Origin: Fulvia fulva
Lineage: Eukaryota; Ascomycota; Dothideomycetes; Mycosphaerellales; Mycosphaerellaceae
Assembly: GCF_020509005.1 (NCBI RefSeq)
Contig: NC_063012.1
Span: forward strand, 2,418,001-2,482,000
Reading direction: 5' to 3'
DNA length: 64,000 nt
This document shows, piece after piece, positions 59,000 through 64,000 of the stretch; positions within the stretch are counted from its first letter, which is position 1, and every line of letters starts with the position of its first letter. Made by a program: the position numbers and the translations under genes. Under the pieces are notes generated by a model that saw nothing but the letters and a program-made list of their open reading frames with translations, made no database searches and was not told the DNA's origin.

Positions 59000-60607
59000 C
59001 TACCTTGTCTGCAACCCTGGAGTTGTCCCCCTCTTCCTGCTCTCCTCCTCCTTCTTTCTCTCCTCAATCCATCTCTCTGTTTCCCTAGTAAGAGAGAACT
59101 GCTCCAAAAATCCTTGGTAGATGATCCACCTTGTAATTCTCTGGAGGTCTCCCTTATTGCTGATCATGGCTTGGAAGTTTCTGTTCCTTGCCCTTGCCCT
59201 CCATTCACCTCTCCCTGTACTCCATTCTTTGCAAACCAGAAGTCTATGTTCGACATTCTGGGACAGGTAGCCGCATGGGCAACTCTTGTCTTCGATACCT
59301 GGGACTTTTCTCTGATGCAGGTATGCCCTGACTCCGATGTGTTCAGAGCGGATTTGTATTGCTATGCTTGCTTCTGACCTAGTCAGGTCTGAGTACAGTA
59401 GGTAGTTGTGGCTACCAAACTGTTGGAGTGCCTTTGGGGTTCCTGGCCTCTGTGGGGTTCTTGTCCATTCAGTCTTCCAGAGGAGTCCTGCCATCCTTTC
59501 AGCTAGAGACTGTTGCTTCTTCCCTTGGCTGGCTGCTGATTCTCTCCCCTGAGCCCCTCTGTCCTGTTCCTGCTGGGCTAGGTGCAGCTGTTCTGTTAGT
59601 TCTTTGAACTTCTGCAGGTCCTGCTGCTTCTGTGGGGCTGGATTGGGTCTTGCTTGTCTGTGCCTTCTTGTGCACTGGCTCCTGATTTTGTTGACTGCCT
59701 TCTGGATTACTAGCTGGGCTAGGTATGCAGACGTCTTTCTTGCATACTGGTATCTCAACCCTTGAAGGTAGAGCTTGGCTGGTGGGGAGCCAGACTCCAT
59801 TTCGACCACCCTTGTTGGAGTTGACTTGTATGCTCCAAGCACCTTTTTCAGACAGGAGGCTTGGGCTCTGCTGATAGGATCTGCAATTCTCTTTGGGATC
59901 TTGTCTTAGGCTGACCAGATCTGGGCTCCATATAGCATAGCTGGCTTCACAATGGCCTTGTACATAACCTTTGCTTTCGCAAATGTGGCTCCCTATGTAG
60001 AGGCTGTAAGCCTGTCAATTGATTGCCTGTTGTTGTCTGCTCTTGCCTGTGCTTTCTTGACCTGTGGTCCCCAGCTGAGCTTTGGATCCATCCATATTCC
60101 TAGCACCCTTAATTCACTTGAGGGTTCTGTTGTGTGTCCCTGAATAGTGATTGGGGCTTGTATATTGTGTCTGTTTCTGGCTCTACTGAAGTGGATGAGT
60201 TGATACTTCTCTGGGGCAAATCTGGCTCCATGTTTCCTGGCCCATTCCTCACATTCCTCGTGTTTCTTCTGCAAGATTCTACAGTTCTCTTCTGTGCTGT
60301 CTGACCAGGCTAGGATGTTTGTGTCATCCACAAACCCTGAGGCTGATGTGTTTCTAGAGTTTAGCTTTGCTGGCAGGTCTGCCATAAAGAGGAGAAACAG
60401 GATTGGAGACATTGTTGATCCCTGTGGGATTCCTGTCTCTGTAGGCATGCTGTCAGATTTGTATCTGCCCAGTCTTAGTCTTGTGGTTCTGCCTCTGAGG
60501 AAGGACTGGATGAACTGGACTGTCCAGTTGGGGATAGCCTTCTGTTTTAGGATGTGGATCAGCCTCTGGTGTGAGACATTGTCAAAGGCTCCTGATATGT
60601 CCAGTGA
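59000..60607 (-). pseudogene. LINE delta ORF2 3' half, two stops only
   Basis: One frame runs from the W junction to 59000 with two stops. It begins with SLDISGAFDNVSHQRL (motif A), then GIPQGSTMSPILF, GFVDDTNILAW, LIHFSRARNRHNIQ, SEHIGVRAYLHQRK and CPCGYLSQNVEHRLLVC. The stop at 59993-59995 is TAG where epsilon has TGG, and the one at 59906-59908 is TAA where CAA is likely. Both are RIP changes. Everything before motif A is missing, so the enzyme could not work. Confidence 0.85.
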
Positions 60608-61687
60608 CAAGGAAGGAATCGTATTTAGCAAGCTAGCTACGAGATAAGGTGACAAGTCTTAACCGCGCTTTCCCACTCATCTAGCACCACCGTGTAGCCT
60701 CGTTTCGAGAGGTTAGCCCGGAGCAAAAGCTTCCCTCTACGCCCTCCCTCCCTGTTTGCTCCTTAAGCCAATATCCACCTCTATAGGCCTAAGCCCTTTA
60801 GTGCTCTCTATTGACCGACATGCGCATCCGTCCTCTCGGGCTATACAGACAGTGTCAGCCGTCGCTACTAGTGTACACCACGCCCTAGGTTTTGACGCCC
60901 TTCGCGTTACCGTAGCCTATCTCTAGAAAGCGGCCGTCTATACCTCGTAGGTTTGCTCGGGGCACACACCACGCCGGGCAGCGTACTCCTTGCGTTTCTA
61001 CCTACTAACCAATATGAAGTTCCTTATCACCCTGCCCTCGATCCTCCCCGATCATAGAACTAATCCACTTATATTATACGTCTTTTCCCCGTCCTAACAG
61101 CCGTCTTTTCCTTACTTAGGCTATCGTCTTTTCCTCGTCGCAATCTACTATATTAGACTAGGTACGTTGTGTAGCGGGACAGGCAGTGCCTTAGGCAAAA
61201 CCCTCGTTCCTATACCGGGTGTTTAATAGGCCCTTATAGGCTTCGTCGCGTGTCTACCTACCTACCGCATTGCCCGCTAGTAAACACTAGATTGTTTCGT
61301 AGTCCGCTCGACGCCGTCGTATAGTCCGCTCAGTTGTTATTCTATAGTCCGCTCGTCTAATATTCGTCGCTTAGCCCGCTCGGTTTACGGTCTCCGGAGG
61401 TGAAAATTCTACACTTATACTAGAGGTGTCCTGTCGAGCGTATAGGCCACGGTTCCGCGCCCTTCTTACACGTAGAAAGAAGAGGGACTCGCTCCCGACA
61501 CGAGTACACGCTCGTCGGATAGTTTTCATACCCGTTTTACTAGTAGTCCTCTGTTCGCCGCGGCTTCGCCTACGTTACGCGCCCGTCGCGCCTACGACGC
61601 TCTCTAGCGTAAGAATACTTGGCTCTCTCGTAGTAAGACGAGAGGTTCGTAGCCGACACTACGTATAGGTAATTCTCGTCGTCGACC
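60608..61687 (-). mobile_element. W module, copy 4 (fused to LINE delta)
   Basis: This is 1,080 bp with the same ends as the others. Its 3' 250 bp are almost identical to copy 3. The 5' two thirds carry more C-to-T changes, an uneven RIP load along one module. Hairpin and triple repeat are kept. Confidence 0.9.
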
Positions 61688-63776
61688 TCTATTCTACTAT
61701 AGAAGCTAAAGGTAAGTACCCCTCGTCCGAGTAGTTACTTAACTCTTATACATCATTATATATAACTAAGATTCACTATTTAGGACACTAAAGCCTCTTT
61801 AAAAGAGGAAGTGGATCAAGGTAAGGGGTGGCTATCTACAAGCTATATATATAGGAAGTGTAGTAATAGGTAGTCCTTCTAGAAAGCAAATTGTCTTAGA
61901 AAATGTCCTATTTGTTCCTAGCCTTAGAGTTAGTCTTGTTTCGTAGAATTAGTTTAGCTAATAGTTTACTATCTAACTACCTAGTTTCACCCTAAAATCC
62001 TTGTCTAGTAAACCCGTTGTCTAGACTAAACTTCGAGGAGGAGTACCGTTTATCTACTCGATCTCGGAAATTCTTAAGCTATAGTATACTAGTATACTCT
62101 CTTAAGAACGTGACGGTACCGCTATAGCTAATACTAAGTCCAAAGATCAGTAGGAGCTATAGTATAGAAGATATGTACACCTTAGTAAGGGACTACTAAG
62201 AAACCTATATAGAGTCACTAATAAGAAAGATCCTATTCCTATTCCTTCTAAACACTAGAATTGTAAGGTCTGCTCCCTTATAAACATAAGGAAGTTCAAA
62301 GGACCTACTATAGAGAGGAAAGGGGAGAGGCTAGCCCTCATCTCTATTAATATCTATAGGCCTTTTCAGGGCGTAGTCTCTAGGCTAGGATATAAATATT
62401 AGCTTAAGATTGTAGACAACTTCTCTAGGAAGAAGTAGGTAATCCCTTTGAAGGCTAGGAGCGACGCTCCTATAGCCCTATAGGATTAGAAGGTCTAGGT
62501 AGAACGGTAGTCAAGGTGCTTTCTATCTACGATCCGTAGTAATAGTACAAAGGAAATTCTCGCCTTACTAAAAGAGTAGGAGAAGGAGTTTAGCACTTAG
62601 ATAGACATAACTAATGCCTACAACTCTCTTCAAAATGGACCTATAGAAAGGTCAATTCAAGCCTCTAAGAATATAGTCCGGGCTATACTTAAAGACTCTA
62701 GTATACTAGTTGAGTTCTAGCCAGAAGCTTTATAAGTATAGACTATGATTAGAAACAGACTACCTAATAGTCCGATCATTAATAGTATTGCTCTTTTACT
62801 AGAAGAAGCCTTTACTAGCTAAGTACCGTTAGTCGACTATTTCCGCGTCTAGGGATGTAAAGCTATAGTCTATATAGACCTAAGAGCCTAACCTTAAGGC
62901 TTAAGGAGAGATAAGGTAATAAACCGAGGAAAAGAAGCCGTGTTTATAGGCTACTTAGAAAACACTATAAAACAATAGCTATTCTAGGATCCCGACATAA
63001 AAGCTATAAAAGCGTATAGTCACGTCGACTAGTTTAAGAATAAGAAGGGGGGAGATATAGATCTTAGTATCACCTTTACTAACTAGCCGAGTCGAGCGCT
63101 ATAGCGCAGTCCTATTAGGAGGAAGCCCTTTAGGGCGAAATTTTCCGATAGGGGATTATTAGAGACACCGTTACGAAAGCTAGGAGAAAATATTAAGGCG
63201 GTTTTAACACTATCGAAGGCCGATAACGGTGGATCTATACAGAACCTACCTAAGTCATTAATACTATAGCAACCGCTGTTTATATAACTTCCCCCTCCCC
63301 TAAAGGACATTAGGGAATACTAGAAGTTTAGAGATCAGGGTACTCTAATAAAAGAAAAAGAAGATGTCGTTCAGTTCGACCTATCCGAACACCTAGCGCC
63401 ACCTTAGGTTATAGGTAATAAGAGGTCAAGGGGGGACGGAGATAATGACTCTAAAGAGTATAAGGCTAAACACTATAAGGCTCTTATCGCCTAGATGTTC
63501 TGTCTAGACCCTATAATAAGCTAGGTAGAGGAGATTCTAAACGACGTAGAAGAATATACATTTGCTACTATTAGGCAGGCTATAGCCTATTAGTAGGAAG
63601 TGCTAATCCTAAAGTCCTATAAGGTAGCCGTAGGAGACCCCAAATAGGGACATATATAGAGAGAGGCAATCGAGAACGAACTTATTACCTTAGTAAGTAA
63701 CAATCCCTAGGAAGCAGTTGTACCGCTAAAGGGTACGAATCTAATTACTTCTAGGTGGGTCTTTAATATAAAAAGT
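61688..63776 (+). pseudogene. Cop1 pol: protease, integrase, start of reverse transcriptase
   Basis: The typical Copia order is visible. After the LINE the protease ends with VVIGSPSRKQIVLENVLF and VPSLRVSLV at about 61860-61945. A GAG-pre-integrase block with CKVCSLINIRKFKG lies near 62260-62300, then the integrase core with YKYxLKIVDNFSRKK near 62390-62440, NGPIERSIQASKNI near 62635-62680 and the conserved AVFIGYLENT near 62935-62970. The reverse transcriptase opens with NNPWEAVVPLKGTNLITSRW at about 63695-63760. Trp codons are often stops. It breaks off at 63776. Confidence 0.85.
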
Positions 63777-64000
63777 GTTGAACAGGTACGGGTGGATGGC
63801 AGCGGAGTGGAGTAAGAGATCAATCTTTAACTGACTAATAGCACGAGCATGCAGCAATATATCAGGAACCAATATGTTGATTGTGTTAGATGTCTATCTA
63901 AGCTAAAGGGGAGAGAAGGTATCTCCCTACAAGCTGAGTCATTGTGGATGCCTCAGGCTGCCAGATCACTTCCTGATTGTTGACTCCCTTTGAGATGCTA
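63777..64000 (+). mobile_element. Un-RIPed insert, possible LTR of a younger element
   Basis: At 63777 Copia coding sequence stops and sequence rich in CA and TG begins with tgttgaacaggtacgg. A TGTTGA start is typical of fungal Copia-type LTRs. No tail repeat or LINE motif is visible and the right end is outside the window. It could also be another kind of recent insert. Confidence 0.45.

Larger units (their letters stand above)
58806..61687 (-). mobile_element. LINE delta-W chimera inserted in Cop1
   Basis: The body 58806-60607 is the LINE delta 3' part, and W lies at 60608-61687. The target-site duplication tctattctactatag lies at 58791-58805 and 61688-61702, perfect. RIP is light: CA and TG are common, while the Cop1 host around it is heavily RIPed. 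Confidence 0.95.

Noticed and set aside
59993..60655. A W-LINE fusion protein beginning in W and running into the delta reverse transcriptase
   Set aside because: The frame opens at TTG, not ATG, begins inside motif A and lacks half the enzyme, so I treat it as chance.
63083..63310. A 75-codon minus-strand frame
   Set aside because: It is antisense to the Cop1 integrase C-terminal part, which reads clearly on the plus strand.
1..63776. AT-biased decay from CpG methylation
   Set aside because: CG is kept while CA and TG are lost and TA gained, which is the RIP pattern and not CpG deamination.

Overview
This window is a nest of retrotransposons from what is almost certainly a filamentous ascomycete fungus (Pezizomycotina). 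I see no host gene, rRNA, tRNA or CRISPR array. Most of it carries the footprint of repeat-induced point mutation (RIP): CA and TG are nearly absent, TA is in excess, CG is kept, and former Gln, Trp and Arg codons have become stops while Cys and His codons have become Tyr. For example, positions 16981-17040 hold 12 TA and no CA or TG, whereas 63841-63900 hold 6 CA, 6 TG and 6 TA. All reading frames are therefore dead or fragmentary, and protein calls rest on reading through stops.

I distinguish these families (names are mine). Gyp1 is a Gypsy chromovirus with a 184-bp LTR. Gyp2 is a second chromodomain Gypsy with a longer LTR. Cop1 is a Copia element. There are five LINE families: alpha, beta, gamma, delta and epsilon. 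Beta, gamma, delta and epsilon end in short ATCT repeats behind a shared 3' stem-loop; alpha ends in AAAT repeats. A non-coding module of about 1.08 kb, called W here, is fused to the 5' side of four truncated LINE bodies from four different families.

Layout. 1-9707: a palindrome-like Gyp1 arrangement with an alpha-W chimera at its centre. 9708-11986: the 3' half of a Gyp1 (integrase, chromodomain, LTR) carrying a truncated beta. 11987-19459: Gyp2 interrupted by a gamma-W chimera. 19460-24309: LINE delta, the fullest delta copy, with ORF1 zinc knuckles, endonuclease and reverse transcriptase. 24310-41423: a LINE gamma containing two near full-length beta copies in opposite orientation. The segment between them is inverted and holds a fourfold 872-bp tandem array of the reverse transcriptase core. 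41424-45795: an inverted copy of the delta-Gyp2 junction. 45796-56571: a Gyp1 interrupted by an epsilon-W chimera, the youngest-looking LINE. 56572-57046: a delta fragment. 57047-63776: Cop1 interrupted by a delta-W chimera. 63777-64000: un-RIPed sequence that may be the edge of a younger element.

The most interesting system is the set of four W-LINE chimeras. They resemble the MINE composite (WEIRD 5' part plus LINE 3' part) described in Magnaporthe, but here one module is joined to four LINE families. All four copies share the same module ends. Two of the four junctions fall within one base of each other at the same codon of reverse transcriptase motif A. The same LINEs share a covarying 3' stem-loop and often enter targets whose first bases match their tail repeat.
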